Assembly: GCA_938036665.1 (NCBI GenBank)
Contig: CALHWR010000146.1
Location: 1-5,726, forward strand
Direction: 5' to 3'
Length of the DNA: 5,726 nucleotides
Source: an uncultured Collinsella sp.
GTDB taxonomy: Bacteria; Actinomycetota; Coriobacteriia; Coriobacteriales; Coriobacteriaceae
Shown: piece after piece, positions 5,501 to 5,726 of the stretch
Layout of the letters: each line of letters starts with the position of its first letter
Numbering within the stretch: position 1 is the first letter of the stretch
Made by a program: the position numbers and the translations under genes
Notes under the pieces: model-generated
What the model was told of the DNA's origin: nothing
The model's database searches: none
The model's input: the letters and a program-made list of their open reading frames with translations, nothing else

Positions 5501-5726
5501 TAGAAGACCACCACCTTGGAAGCATCAAACACGGGGCCGCACATGCAGGCGCCCTTCATACCGTCGACCGTCTCGACATTGCAGGTGTTGCAGGCACCAA
5601 AGCCGCAGCTCATCATGCGCTCGAGCGACACCTCGCAGTACACGTCGGCCTCCGCGGCAGCGGCGGCGACCTTCTTCATCATGACGGCGGGGCCGCAGCT
5701 GGCGACGTAGTCGTAGCCGCCCTCTC
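5500..5726 (-). CDS. pyrK: Dihydroorotate dehydrogenase electron transfer subunit PyrK, C-terminal part (partial, 5' end outside window)
   Basis: The last 74 codons are visible; the frame is open to the right edge. PyrK carries FAD and a [2Fe-2S] cluster and moves electrons from PyrD's FMN to NAD+. The segment begins with the end of the NAD-binding domain (DYVASCGPAVMMKKV, the usual Y-x-C-G-P-x-x-M motif). It continues into the cluster-binding domain: CGFGACNTC gives the C-x4-C-x2-C pattern, and GACMCGPVF supplies the fourth cysteine before the family's GPVF ending (SKVVVF at the C-terminus). An extra cysteine sits next to the fourth ligand (CMC) and another precedes the motif (VYCEVSLE). Internal ATGs at 5682 and 5679 are not the start, since homologous sequence continues upstream. 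The stop overlaps the pyrD GTG by one base. Confidence 0.93.
   Translation of the reverse strand, partial: EGGYDYVASCGPAVMMKKVAAAAAEADVYCEVSLERMMSCGFGACNTCNVETVDGMKGACMCGPVFDASKVVVF

Noticed and set aside
4823..5503. Plus-strand open frame of 226 codons opposite pyrD
   Set aside because: It mirrors pyrD almost exactly and has a repetitive Gly/His/Ala composition with no recognisable domain; pyrD is unambiguous on the other strand.

Overview
The window is a gene-dense, GC-rich stretch of bacterial chromosome in which every gene I can support lies on the minus strand. The gene set is actinobacterial: an actinobacterial-type integration host factor (mihF) sits directly before gmk and rpoZ, and several genes start with GTG. 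The NAD-type dihydroorotate dehydrogenase pair (pyrK plus class 1B pyrD) and the short ThiI without a rhodanese domain are more typical of anaerobes. Together these suggest a Coriobacteriia-like anaerobic gut actinobacterium such as Collinsella. That assignment is inference from gene content, not from a search.

In the direction of transcription (high to low coordinates) there are three blocks. (1) 5726-3867: the end of a pyrimidine biosynthesis operon, pyrK (5' end outside the window), pyrD and pyrF, joined by 1-nt and 7-nt overlaps. (2) 3627-1217: mihF, gmk, rpoZ and thiI, packed with gaps of 0, 5 and 0 nt, behind a candidate promoter and a leader hairpin, and closed by a clear hairpin terminator. 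(3) 1003-1: comEA and the start of comEC, with an ATGA overlap, encoding DNA-uptake proteins; comEC runs off the left edge.

Block 1 completes UMP synthesis: PyrD and PyrK oxidise dihydroorotate and PyrF decarboxylates OMP. Block 2 combines a nucleoid protein, the GMP kinase, the RNA polymerase omega subunit and the tRNA 4-thiouridine/thiamine sulfur enzyme, so nucleotide supply, transcription and tRNA modification share one transcript. Block 3 is a competence pair for binding DNA outside the membrane and moving it across.

There are two intergenic regions. 3628-3866 holds an extended 58-nt stem-loop followed by a T-run on the plus strand, a candidate mihF promoter, and a second hairpin in the mihF leader. 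1004-1216 holds the thiI terminator, a weak candidate comEA promoter with a perfect 12-bp palindrome in its spacer, and the comEA Shine-Dalgarno. No tRNA, rRNA, CRISPR array, insertion sequence or mobile element is visible. The region is mostly ordinary core genome; the least explained signal is the stem-loop at 3764-3821.
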